In this document: positions 1 through 11,290 of the stretch, piece after piece | Numbering within the stretch: the stretch's first letter is position 1 | Layout: each line of letters opens with the position of its first letter | Origin: Drosophila persimilis | Lineage: Eukaryota; Arthropoda; Insecta; Diptera; Drosophilidae | Direction of reading: 5' to 3' | DNA length: 64,000 nt | NCBI RefSeq assembly: GCF_003286085.1 | Contig: NW_020825322.1 | Location: forward strand, 434,001 to 498,000 | Program-made: the position numbers and the translations under genes | The notes under the pieces: generated by a model | Seen by the model: only the letters and a program-made list of their open reading frames with translations | Told to the model about the DNA's origin: nothing | Databases searched by the model: none

Positions 1-149
1 TATTATAATTATTATTTACCATTTTAATAGCTTTTCGGGTCGTGCAAACGTCTTTAAGGGCAAAGCAAATAATTACTTATTTAAATGTATAGGAATATAA
101 AACGGCCAAATTCTGGCGAAAACAAAAGGCTAAATTGGTTACACTGATA

Positions 150-543
150 CCGACAGCAGAGCAATCCATGGCCGCTCTCTCTCCCACTCTCTCGCTCCCC
201 CACTCTCTCTCTCCGTCTTTTGTGCGAGAAAGTGTTTGTAAAATCCACAAAAGATTTAACCATAAACAACAATAATGCTAATGAAACCAAGCGTGAAGCT
301 TTGTAAAGCTCTCTCAATAGTAGTGCGTTTTTGTTTTTACCGTTTCAACATTTATTTTTTAAAGTGCAGCAACAAAAAAAATCAAGCAAAAAAAGGAGCA
401 GCAGCAGATTAAGTGAAAAGTTTTTACTAACAGCCAAACATAAAGTTTGCAACTCTGTCAACCGCAGCGCAACGGCAACGGTAAACTAAGCAGCGGCGTC
501 AGCATCGACGTCTGCCAGCGGTCGCGCTGGCAACAAAATTGAG
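150..543 (+). promoter_or_regulatory. inaE: Candidate inaE promoter and non-coding 5' exon
   Basis: A CT/GA-rich tract at about 176-217 resembles GAGA-factor binding sequence. It is followed by an A-rich, CAG/CAA-containing leader with short stops and no long reading frame. The leader ends AATTGAG at 543 directly before a strong donor, GTATGTG, at 544. The first coding exon of inaE begins with an acceptor whose AG falls immediately before the start ATG (11290/11291), so an upstream non-coding exon is required; this leader is the best candidate I can see. Assigning it to inaE, across a 10.7-kb intron, is inference. The exact start site is not determined. Confidence 0.4.
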
Positions 544-2634
544 GTATGTGTCCCTTCCATTCTTATAAGAATCTCATATTCCATATACCCAGCATACATA
601 CATATTTACTGTGTGTTCTCTTTCACACACAGGCACACAAACACATGTGTATACTTGTACTGTTTAGTTTGTAATTTTGCCAAATTGTGGACACAGCACG
701 GCCAAAATGTAATGAAAACAGCACAAAATGAAATTTAAAATGTAGTTCAAAGTTTGGACAGCGCGGTTACAGCCAGCCAGGCAGCAGAGTAATGGGCGAG
801 ATCAACCATAGAAAATTATTCACAGTGTCAGGGACCAACATAATGGAGAACTTACTCATAAATGGAAAAATATGTTATCTTTGGTGATGAATCTTTTGAT
901 ACCCTTAAATATCGATTGTTCTTATAAATGTTTCAAATTTTTTTTTGCCTAGAAAAAGACAATATCTTTAAGTTTTCATGTCATCAAGTCATCTGAAATC
1001 TTTATATTTAATCAATCCTATTTTCTACTTTAAAAGATCAACCCCTAAATTTAATTCCATTATCCCCGAACTAAAATGCTGTTAAAGTCATCCCTAATAT
1101 TAAATTTTAAACTCCCCGAAAAACGTGTGGCAACGTGTGAATGATTTTGCAAATTGAAATGAAAATTAACGTTTAGCGAAATGAGAAATGAGAAAAAAGC
1201 GAATGGAGACGAAGAAGCAAAGCAAATAACAAGAAGCGACAGCAACGGCAAGAACAGCCATGGCAGCAGGGGAGGGGTAAATTAAAAAAAAAAACACACA
1301 AAAAGTGATAAAAATAGACAAATTTCTGCTGATGCGCTCTGGTTGGCGGCGCCAGCGGCAGCGGCAGAGGCAATGGTTGAAAAGTAGGTAAGGTGGGTGG
1401 CAAATGGGGGATGGCTGACGCCTGCCTGATGGCTGGGATAGCTGGATAGCAAAACGAGGGTCGCTCCCAGCCATCGGTGGGCAGGGAACGAACGTCAGCA
1501 CCACGGGAGAGGAAACTGTTGTATGAGCAGACAGTGGCAGTGTCCATGTCCAGGCATTCTTGCTTTCCTTTCAATGCCCATTTCCTATCATGGAGAAAAC
1601 TTCCGTGGTCCCAAGCCCAGACTCAAGCACTTTCGAGGGTTAGTTATTTTTGGGGCAACACAGCCCCAGCCGTGAAGCGGGGTACCCAAGGGCATGTTGT
1701 GTATGCATCCAGAAGGAAGGAAGATTTTTCTTAGGAGTAATCAACCTTAGTGATAATTCAAAGCAAGTAAAGTGAAGTTAATCACAGTTTTTGGGCTGAG
1801 AAAAAACACGCTTAAAAGATGACACTCTCAAGGATAGCGTGTATACCCTATAAATTAGCTCCTGGGTGGACACGCTAAGATCTAATCGGAGACGACCCCC
1901 CCCCTCTTATATACATATGTCAGAGAGGCGTAAGAGAAAATGTCAAGGGACATCTGTCCAAAAAGGCAGAAACTTTGAAGGATTTTCCATTTGGCCAAAG
2001 AGGATGCTGATGTGCTGCCTGTGTGTATTGGCAGATTCCCTCGCACACACAGACACACAAAGTGTTACACGCATAATACACATGCAAATGTCAAAGTTGC
2101 CGCCAGGCGACGCGACATGGCTGTCGACGTCCAACCACCATCACCAATCTCACCTACACACAGCCTGCCCCGCCATTCCGCCACTCCGCCAACCTTCGCA
2201 CCGCCTGTGGCGACGACCATCGGCGAGTTTTAGCGGATTTTGTTTGTGCAGGAATGAAAATCGTTGCTGCTGGCTGCGCTGCTTCTGTATTGGTTTGCTA
2301 TTGTACCAGGGTATATTTAAGCAGAAGGTAAGGTGCACTGGGAGAGAGAGTGAAAGCCCAAATCTTTTACCATTACAGTCAAGAGAGATATCGACACTTC
2401 GAATATAAGTATTACCTCCCAGACTTGGGTTGCAATACAGGGGGCATTAACTGCTACCTTATTATATGTATATACCTTGATATTGTTTGCGTTTTTGTGT
2501 GTTGTGTCGTGTTGTCTCTTCTGCCATTACACGCGTGTTCTCTTCTAGTTGGTTGGGGAGGGCTAAGACTGTTGTGGGGTGGGTGGGTGTTGGGGATTGT
2601 GGAACTTTGAAAACTCACCACCATCCTTACCTAG

Positions 2635-2655
2635 CCCCCCCCCCCCCCCCCCCCT
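2635..2655. repeat. Homopolymer C run (21 bases)
   Basis: Twenty-one consecutive C residues lie between CTAG and TCGCTCTC. This is a mutable simple repeat and a likely length-error site in assemblies. Confidence 0.9.
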
Positions 2656-4437
2656 CGCTCTCTTCAGCTTTGCTCTCCCTCTGCCACCACTCTTTCACTC
2701 TTTCTGCCTCTCTCGCTACACGTGTTTGCGTGTATTTGTAGTCAGTTTTTTGTATTGCATATTTTTTGCAGGCACTTAAAATTTGGAGCATTCTTACTGC
2801 CTGCTGCGCGGTCTGTTGTTGGTTGATGAAGAAACTGCAGAGAAGGAAAATGAGACAAAAAATAAAAAGACAAAAATTGCTGCGCTACTTCACACGTCTG
2901 TCGCTCTAGCTCTCTGTCAGTGTTCAAACTCTCTTTGCCGTGTCTCTTCATCTCCCCCGTGGCTATAAGCGGCAGGAATTACAACAAGAAGCGAACAGCA
3001 GCCGCGATTACCGAAACTTTTGATACCCTCTGCTGATCTACAACTTTGTCTCTTACCTGCAAGTGCAAACTCTTGCTCAAAACCATCAGACTCTCGAAGA
3101 CAGAGAAGTACCCTCTCGGAATAACAATGGGCCACAGAATAGCGGAACATGGCAAAGGCTTCGTCTCTTTCTCTCTCTTCTCTTTTCCGTGCAGCTTTAA
3201 GAAGCTTTGCACTTGTTCTCGGGCGTTTGTGTGTATGGGTGTTGCTGCTTATTTGTGTGTGTTGATTCCTTCTTTGTTTATGCCCAGACACATTCTCAAT
3301 GCACACGCAACGCACCAACGCACGCACGTACGCACCCAGCACCCAGCTCCCTCCACACTCCACTCAGCCGCTATTCTCTTCTCTCCACGCTCCTTCTCGC
3401 TCTCTTTTGTTTTTGCCATTGTGTTTTCATTGCCTAATGCAGCCGGCAAACACTCTCTCGCGTGAGAGTGTGTTCACACTTGCACTTGTATATGTATGTA
3501 TGTACGTATGATATTTACCGGAAGATATACTGAATGATTGGATTGACAAGGCATTTACATTCGTTCATTTAAATACGCGTAGAGTATACATAGCTCTACA
3601 GAATGTTTCACTGTATTCACTGCTTAGTCACTTGCACAAGCAGTAGCCAGTGGAAGCGGCTGTAAAACGCTCAAGAATTTGCTTTTGAAAGGAATTTTCA
3701 TTAAATTTTTGCATAGAATACAGAAAAACTAATAAATTATAGGATACATTTGCAAAGGAAGGACAAGCAGCAATGAGCTTATAGGAATTTCGAAACCCTG
3801 TTACATTTCCTGCCCAGCAAAGCTTAATAAAATATACAGCTTTCGAATGCTTTCTGAACACGGAAGAAGTTTTCAGTTCGATCAATGAATGAATTGGAAG
3901 CTGTTGGAAAATCTGTAAACTTCTGGACAAAACTTTTTTTTCGTTTGCTTCTCTACCAGATAAAAGGAAATAAAATAAATATATACATATAACAGTTTCG
4001 GGCAGCAGCAGCATTCTTTGCATACATATTTCCTCCGGTTTTCGGGGACTTTTCTGTTGTTTTCTTCCTTTTGCCCAGCCGTTCTCCCCTCCGTTTTGGT
4101 GCGGCCAAGAGTTTTCATGCTTTTGCCACATTCCATTAGATGTAATAAATACCAAAATGCAACAAAAAGAAATTAAAAATGCAAAGGAAAATGAAAATGA
4201 AAAGTGAAAGAGAAAGGAATGGAATGGAATGGCAAAGAGAGAGTAGGAGCTCTCTCACTCTCAAAAAGACCACTCCGAAATTGGTTAAAAATATCAAATG
4301 AGCAAACATTCATCCTTTTGGCCTTTTCTCCCGTGCCGTCTCGTAACCTTCCATCAGAAGAGAAAGCAAACAAGAACAAAGCTTCTACCTCCTCCCTCCT
4401 CCAATTGGAATTTTCAGAGTAGCCTTGACATTATTTT

Positions 4438-4688
4438 ATGCGCGAAAACAGGCGCTTGAAGTACAGTCGGTACAAGTGGAATCCCTACGAATCCGAGGAG
4501 CACTGCCGCATGATGCGCGAAATATCTTTGGCAAGATCCACAGAAGAAGCCACACGGAAGGTCTACCTAGGCGGAATCCTTGGACTTCAAAGAGGAAGAA
4601 CCTGTCCATTGGTTCTCTGTGGAAGAAGGACCTCAGAACCTTTTATGAACTGAAACGGAGATCAACTTTGCGTCTAAAAAGCTTCTAA
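4438..4688 (+). pseudogene. Coding-like patch, possible small pseudogene
   Basis: This 250-base patch is more GC-rich than its flanks. From an ATG at 4438 it reads a charged frame (starting MRENRRLKYSRYKW) for about 45 codons with ordinary fly codon use. The adjacent +1 frame then stays open with a basic sequence to a stop near 4688, which is the pattern expected after one frameshift. The unshifted frame itself stops after 71 codons. I do not recognise the family. It could be a decayed retro-copy, a small nested gene or chance. Confidence 0.25.
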
Positions 4689-6189
4689 GCGAAATACTCA
4701 TATTTGTCGGCACTTTTCGATAGATTTTCGAATGAATAAACTGAGAAAAAATCTCCTTAGATAAAAAAAACATTTAAAGTCTTTAAAGTCTATAATAAAA
4801 TTCTGTAATTCGAATGTCTAGAGTATCTGTAAGTGACAGAAGCTGATCTGTTCCGCTTTTGAGGCTTCATCCGTAATGCTCCTGCTCGTGACGAGCATCA
4901 TCGTTTTGTGGTATATCGTTCCATTAAAATGGTATGTCATCCGTTGCCATAAAACTTTCTTTTTGTTTTTCCTGCCGCAACTTTTGCCTTGCTTCTCTCC
5001 TTCCTTTCTGCTTGTCCTGTTGCCTGGTGGCATGGCATTGGCCTTTTAGTTAGCACGACGGCCGCTGTCTTTCCTCTGCTCTCCTGATGGCATTGTTTTT
5101 ATGACGCGCAACCCCAACCCCATACAAAACGAAAAAGGACAAAAGGATATGTGCGTGTGTGTGTGGCACAACTTTGTTGGGGGCTTAGCTTTTTTGTTTG
5201 ATTTGGATTCTGATTTTGATCCTATTCCATATCACATCCTCCATTAAGCACTCGAGAGAGAGAGAGAGAGAAAGAGAGGGAAGGCTTTTCTCCTCTCTCT
5301 TCTGTTTTTTGTCTGTCAATCTGCTGTCTGATAATGACAGGCTGTCTGTCGTATGCAGATAGATCTAGGCTGTGATTCATCCGAGGCGCGGGAAAGCAGC
5401 TTGAGGTGCGAGGAAATTGATGGGAATTTCCTGTTTGCGAAAAATGATGTCGGTTCTTCCTTTCAACGCGAATGTTTCCGATGTTTACGCTCGTACTACT
5501 CACTCTCTCTCTCACTCTCTCTCTCTGTTTTTGCGTGCCACTCGCTACGAATGTGGCCGTTCGTTTATGGTTCCTACGAACACTCTGAATGCACTCTGTT
5601 TTTCATAATTATACACAGCCTAAATAGCCCATGTGCCCCATTAGTAGGGGCAAGGGGATGATTACACATTAGCGGCTCGTTGGCCAAATCTTTGCCTACC
5701 CCGCCTACCACCGCCCACTCCGTCCACCGAGGGAGTGTGTGTTGTTTACCTTTCTCAAAGCGCAGGCTCCACATTTTTATCATGCCTCCACATGAGGCAC
5801 ATGACCCGCCCCTGTAATAAACCGCCAAAACGTCGTCATTTCTATTATATATATTTTTTTTCCTGCTTTGTGGTTAAAGCAAGTCACGCAAGAACCTAAA
5901 AACTACGGCGGGGAGCGAGGAGCGAGGAGCGAGGCGAAAGAACTACGAATGAGGGGCTGCAGACCGAAGGGGGGAGGGGTGGGGGGATGGCAAGTGCAAT
6001 TAACCCCAAAGGTAAGTAGGAGGAAAAATGCAATTTTCTTGGTTCCTTTTGCTCTGCAGAAATTGAAGCATTTAATGGCTGTAAAACACCATTCCAGCAC
6101 GTAATTTAAGAAAAGCTCTTGAAAATATCGTAATAATATGGTTCTTGGGGATTGCTCCTTCACCATCTCCTTGGATGTCCTTTATGCGT

Positions 6190-7362
6190 TTATGAATTCC
6201 TCACCAAATCCTTGTCAATGGCCTCGATCTCCTCCTTTGTGGCACAGCACTGCCATGGCTCCTTCACGCAAAAGTGGTAGATGGTCTCGTGGAAATAGTT
6301 CTCAGCCGGCATGACGATGATTGTGGGGAACATGGTCTGATTGCAGGCATCGGGAAAGCCCATCAGCTGCAGCACGTAGCCGCTGTGCTGCCAGTATCGT
6401 GTGCAGTTCTTGCCCATTATGGGATCCTCGCCATGCGACTCCTTGGGGAACTTGTTGGCCGTGGAGAAATGCAGAGCCGGCTGGTTGCTGTAGATGTCCA
6501 TGAAGCGTCCGGACGGACAGTGCAGGAAGCGTCCCAGGTATCGTGTGTTCAGATTTGTGGGGCCCTTGGACAAGGCATACGTCACGTGGTAGCCGGGCAC
6601 GGGCATGTCCTTGAACTGCCGCACACGATCCCCCATAAAGACGGGCAGACGTAGATCGTAGACGGAGTTATCCACGGACTTGTAGCCGCCCGTGGGCAGG
6701 AGATTATCGTCGGTGCTCGTTTCGATTATCTCGTTGCCTTCGATGAAGAACCGATGCTCGAAGAGGCCCTCAACGCCGGCCTTGTGACCCGCCAGATTGA
6801 AGTACGTGTGATTGCAAATGTCCACCGGAGTGGACTTGTCCGATGTGGCCTCGATCCGGATGAACAGACGACTCTCGTTGTCGATGGTAAAGTGAATCAT
6901 GACGACCAGGCGGCCGGGAAAGCCCTCGTGTCCATCGTTCGAGACATGTCTCAGTGTGATCCCATCCGGACGCATCATATGCAGGTCCCAGATGACTTTA
7001 TCGAAGCCAATAAACCCACCCTCGATGTTGTGCTTCTGGTCGAGATTTTTCGAAACGATCACACGGTGCTCCTCCAAGATGAACTCTCCGTTGCTGACCA
7101 GCCCGGCCACACGGCCCAGAGTGCAGCCAAACTTCAAGTCCTGGTGCTTCAGATACCCGGCGACATCATCGAAGCCCAGGACCACGTCCGCCATCTGGTG
7201 GTAGGCATCGGGCACTCGAAGACTCTGAATGGTGGCCCCCAACGTGATGATACGCACGGACATATGGTTCGTATTCGACATCGTATAGCGGCGTATCACT
7301 TGGGCCTTGTTCGTAAACGGATTTGTGGCAATGCCGAAAATGTCTTCAACAATTTTAACCAT
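6190..7362 (-). CDS. Galactose mutarotase (aldose-1-epimerase)-like protein, active site altered
   Basis: A single intronless frame of 390 residues has the length and motif order of GALM-family proteins, which interconvert alpha and beta anomers of galactose in the cytosol. Recognisable blocks are GFDDVAGY (63-70), the GRVA block (83-86), GGFIGFDKVIWD (115-126), NHTYFNLAG (184-192), YDLRLP (235-240) and FPDACNQTMFP (336-346). The second catalytic histidine is kept (H185). The usual HGG histidine is Glu (E114), the usual catalytic Glu before the PDA motif is Gln (Q332), and the substrate-binding Asn-Arg after GRVA is Gly-Leu (87-88). Normal chemistry is therefore doubtful. I start it at the ATG at 7362, since the frame upstream of it has no ATG. 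It lies antisense within the presumed first intron of inaE. It may correspond to one of the D. melanogaster mutarotase paralogues (CG10996 is a guess). Confidence 0.88.
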   Translation of the reverse strand: MVKIVEDIFGIATNPFTNKAQVIRRYTMSNTNHMSVRIITLGATIQSLRVPDAYHQMADVVLGFDDVAGYLKHQDLKFGCTLGRVAGLVSNGEFILEEHRVIVSKNLDQKHNIEGGFIGFDKVIWDLHMMRPDGITLRHVSNDGHEGFPGRLVVMIHFTIDNESRLFIRIEATSDKSTPVDICNHTYFNLAGHKAGVEGLFEHRFFIEGNEIIETSTDDNLLPTGGYKSVDNSVYDLRLPVFMGDRVRQFKDMPVPGYHVTYALSKGPTNLNTRYLGRFLHCPSGRFMDIYSNQPALHFSTANKFPKESHGEDPIMGKNCTRYWQHSGYVLQLMGFPDACNQTMFPTIIVMPAENYFHETIYHFCVKEPWQCCATKEEIEAIDKDLVRNS

Positions 7363-8217
7363 GATTTTATTGAGACGAGACTTTTTCCATTGAAACTTGT
7401 AATTTTTCAAATTCAAATTTAATTTTATTTGAGTAGAATTTTTGCATTTGAATTATAGATCCAAGGTCACACTTCGGTGTATAAAGTTCGCATAAGCGAA
7501 TGGAAGCACGAACTATAGAACCACAAGAAGATATCGACATTCTCTTGAGGGAGATATGCTCTGGATTCCACTAGGACCATGGCTTTGTACACTTTGTCGA
7601 ACTCAAACAAGAATCACAGAATAAATTTTCGAGGCATGAATGGACTCGCTTTATCGTTCTTTCCAATGCAAAGTTCGTGCCGTATCACCATTGCAATGAA
7701 TAAACGAATGATTGATTAAATGAATGATTCATTGTAATTGAGTTATCGTCCAATCTACAGATGTTAATGGCACCCATCAGGGGTTATTTGTTTGCTCCAC
7801 GGGTTCCCTCGTCGTGTTGTTGAGTGCATGCCACCTCTTTGTACGGCGTGGACTTGCAACGGAGTGGCGTCGAATGGCGTTATCTTATCGCCAGGCCCCA
7901 CAGGCCGCAAGCCAAATAAGAAGCAAGGAATCTATGTTTGATTTACGCGTAAACGAGTGCCAAACAGAAACAGAAACAGAGAAAGTAATCAAAACAAACA
8001 ACAAAAAAACTCTTTGGACTTTGGTAGATAATTATACGGGCAATAAGCGGGCCATGATTACATCATTTATAATGGCAATTATATCGTTTATTTATTATTG
8101 CTAGAATATTAGAATATTTTGTGGGAATATGAGGTCTGGCTTCTCATTAACCATCATCAGGGTTGTGAAACATCAAAGACCTCTTTCGGAGGTCATCGAC
8201 AGCCTTTGAACACTTTG

Positions 8218-8350
8218 CAACACTATTCCTAACAACACTATTCCTAACAACACTATTCCTAACAACACTATTCCTAACAACACTATTCCTAACAACACTA
8301 TTCCTAACAACACTATTCCTAACAACACTATTCCTAACAACACTATTCCT
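8218..8350. repeat. 15-bp minisatellite, about 8.7 units
   Basis: The unit CACTATTCCTAACAA is repeated head to tail without visible mismatch from 8221 to 8340, with a final partial unit. Near-perfect identity points to recent expansion. Confidence 0.97.
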
Positions 8351-10196
8351 GCCTTAATCGGATAAATAACATCATTCGCGAATATTTATGGATTTGTAAA
8401 TATTCCCTGAAGGAATTCCCTGAATACTCCCCAAAACGTTCATAAAGGTTCCACTAATTGTGCGTTCTATTGATCCGAAGCTTCATTCTTTGATGAATTA
8501 CTGTGGAAGGTGCTTTTCTCATGGGGAATTCCTTTATCCCAGAGTTCATTTCCTTTAAATTCGATTTTAAAGAAGTCTTTGCCGCCTATCTCTGACCAGC
8601 GACCAGCAGCTGCATTGCGTTTGGACCTGCGTTTTGCCTGCCTCTGATGGCCGTCTAATGGTTCTCCCTTTTGAATAGAGAAAATTGTTCAGCCTCGCTC
8701 GCACCTGCCCCCCCTGATGGGGGCCATGTCATGGCTCATTGGCCACACGGCAAACGGAGTGCAAAATGAATGCAAAATCATGGCCAAAGCCCACCCTCCC
8801 GCCCCCATTTATTGTTCGTTGGGCCAAAGTTCATATCGAAGGCCAATGCCAATGGTTTTTATGGCCTTTGGAACTTTTAGTTGATTCACCTTTCATATTT
8901 CGCCTAGACATGCTTGGCTTTCGCAAAACCGTTTCCCTATCTGATAAGAAAAGTCAGTTCTAAAAGAAAATGTTTTATAGGCATTGCCTGTCACTTGAGG
9001 CAGAGTCGAGCGTTGGTTGAAATCATTTTTTACATTTTAGACGGAGGTTGATCTATGATTTTGTGGTGCCTTTCGTTTAGGGGAATGTATTTTAGTGGTA
9101 CGCAAAAGAATACTCTAAATATTATCAGAAAAACGGTAGAAAATACCAGGAAATACTATAAAATACCAGAAATTTCAAAATAATCTAAAAAAATGCTTGC
9201 TAGAATTCCAAAATACTAAAAACTATACCAGAACATACCAAGAAATAATCCCCAATATCTTTTAAGTTGTGGCACGAATCTTCCCAGATACCAAATACCA
9301 GATCATGGAATGGAATTCTGTTGCATCATTCAAGAGTCCATGAAATGCCACGCATAAACATATGTACAACAGATTTTCAAGAGTCCGCTAAAAGGTTTAG
9401 CCATCGAAAGATTAAAGAGCTTTAATTTTTTTTTTTGTCTTGCACGAAAGTCATGTGCATATTGTACTATTTTTGGACTTATCGCTTAGTCGTATTACTT
9501 TACTTCACTAATAACACAGATTATACGAGTGTATATAGGGGGCTGAGAGAGAGAGCTTTTACCTCTGGATCTATATGTATTAACGGAAACATGTGCAAAA
9601 TCGAATGCTCTTTTCTTTGCGTGTTTATATTGAGTGTCGTGTGATTCACCGGAAAATTAAACGCTTTCAGATGATTATCCGATGCCCGATGGTGGCCTCA
9701 ATGGCATCATTAGCTACAGATACACACACACGTATGTACATATGTAAATTATTCTGCTTTATGTGGTGTTTCCCCCTCTCGGCTCTGGCTTTTCCCCTGT
9801 CGATTATGCTTTGCTTTGCATTCAATCGAATGGGGGACCTCAACCTCTGCCTTGTTTGCATATTTGTGCCTGGATTCCATGAGATTGAAGCACTGAAACA
9901 TTCCTAGGGCTGCATTTGTGACTTTGATGAGGCTACACCTTGGAACACTCATAATTAAAAGCAGTAGCACTGATTTAATGCACAGCTCAGTCTGGTGTGG
10001 AGTCTTGTCGTATATTTGGAATCGATCTTCGTGTAGAGTGTTTTTATTGTATTAATCATTTACAATTTATAGTCACATCTTAGAGAGGCGGAAAAGGTAT
10101 ACACTCTAGCCCCCAAGAGCTGCTTCTGTTTGTCCATATATCTGTGACTAGTGGCTTAACTGTAAGTAGACTTTTCAGCAATAGGATAGTAGACCC

Positions 10197-11007
10197 AGGG
10201 CCGGATCCGCCCTTAACAGGGTCCTAGGCAACCATCTATTTGGAGCCCTTCTTTTTCTCACGCCCTGTCTTCTGATTCAAGGCAAAGTACGAGTACAACC
10301 AACATGTCTAGTCGCAGAAATATAGTTGGGCAGAACAATTTGTAATCATTAATCCGAAGAGCTATTCCTGGTTTTGGAAATACATCGGCTAATTGATCTC
10401 TCACTAGAATCTTAGACAAATGACTATAACTTTTCTGTACATCAGTTTATCTAGAGTTCACGTAGATTTGGGACTTGCTCCAATTCTCTAGAATGATTGG
10501 AAACTTCCACTTCGGGAGCATTTCCGTCCTCAGGTTATAATTCTTCCTCGATATCATCGAACATTAAACAAAATTCGAGTTTTTGCATTTCATTCGCCAT
10601 ACACGTCGCCTCATAGCGAGTGTATTTTGTGACTCGTCATCGGCAATGCTTTCTAGAGCCGCTAGTATGCGCGTTCGTCGCATTCGAAGCGTGTTTCCAG
10701 CGTGTTTTTGATAATCAAAGCAAAGTTTTCTCATTGTTAAACTTTGCAACATGTTCTCCAATCAAATTAGGGGAATGCGCGGAGCCGGGCTCAGAATTCT
10801 GGCTGATACTTTCCAGACATGTTCGATGCCTTGTCGTAGGATTGTCCTCTACAATTTTCGATACCCAAAACCACAGTCTTCAGTAATAAACTTTAAAGTT
10901 TGATTCGTGTGTATGTCCTTCCAATTGAAGAAAAGCAATAAATCTTTGAACATTGTCGCTGTTTACTGGGCCCCTTTGTCCCCTTAGCAACCCTATAACC
11001 GCCCCTA
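10197..11007 (-). mobile_element. Decayed PIF/Harbinger-like DNA transposon
   Basis: On the - strand, around 10750-10564, a frame contains the sequence MRRTRILAALESIADDES followed by RRRVWRMK. This is the kind of N-terminal start (RRRxLLAAL...RRRVWVR) seen in Harbinger-type transposases. Just downstream on the same strand (about 10562-10440) a second short frame reads like an acidic C-terminal tail. The central DDE region is missing. The region is bounded by G/C-rich sequences, AGGGCCGGATCC at about 10197 and its rough complement GGGGCGGTT read in reverse near 11005, which may be degenerate terminal repeats. Stops interrupt the frame, so it is non-autonomous. Family assignment is tentative. 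Confidence 0.4.
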
Positions 11008-11290
11008 CCTTTATCTTTAAACTATAGATTTATTGGTTTTAAAAATTGTTTAAGAGAGAAACGAAAAACCTTTTCCTTTCTTCCTGCCTTTAACGTTTTC
11101 CATGAATATCTCTCTTCGACAGATCTAGAGATCTATCTCTGTGTATTCCATTAGTCCTGCTGTGTCCTATATCTGGTGTTAGTTTTCTTTCAATTGATCT
11201 AACCATTTTCTTAAACTTAGATTTAATCTTGCAAACTCTTTGATCTTATATTTCATATCCCTTATTCTCTTTTTTTGATTGGATTTGCAG

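Larger units (their letters stand above)
544..6189. other. Presumed inaE intron 1, left part: no confident gene
   Basis: This is AT-rich sequence with many microsatellites: a 21-base C run at 2635-2655, CT/CACA tracts around 2660-2720 and 3160-3470, and GA tracts at about 5255-5280 and 5505-5530. Apart from the coding-like patch at 4438-4688 and the epimerase gene that follows, I see no supported gene. The longer open frames here lack splice context or family resemblance. Confidence 0.4.
7363..11290. other. Presumed inaE intron 1, right part
   Basis: This stretch holds a motif-1-like GGTCACACT at 7464-7472 just upstream of the epimerase-like gene, the 15-bp minisatellite (8218-8350), a run of ATACCA-type degenerate repeats at about 9120-9310, and the decayed Harbinger-like element (10197-11007). 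It ends in a pyrimidine-rich acceptor, TTGCAG, at 11285-11290. I see no intact gene. Confidence 0.4.

Noticed and set aside
3628-4155. 175-codon open frame on the - strand
   Set aside because: The amino-acid composition looks random, there is no family motif or splice context, and it runs through AT-rich intron-like DNA.
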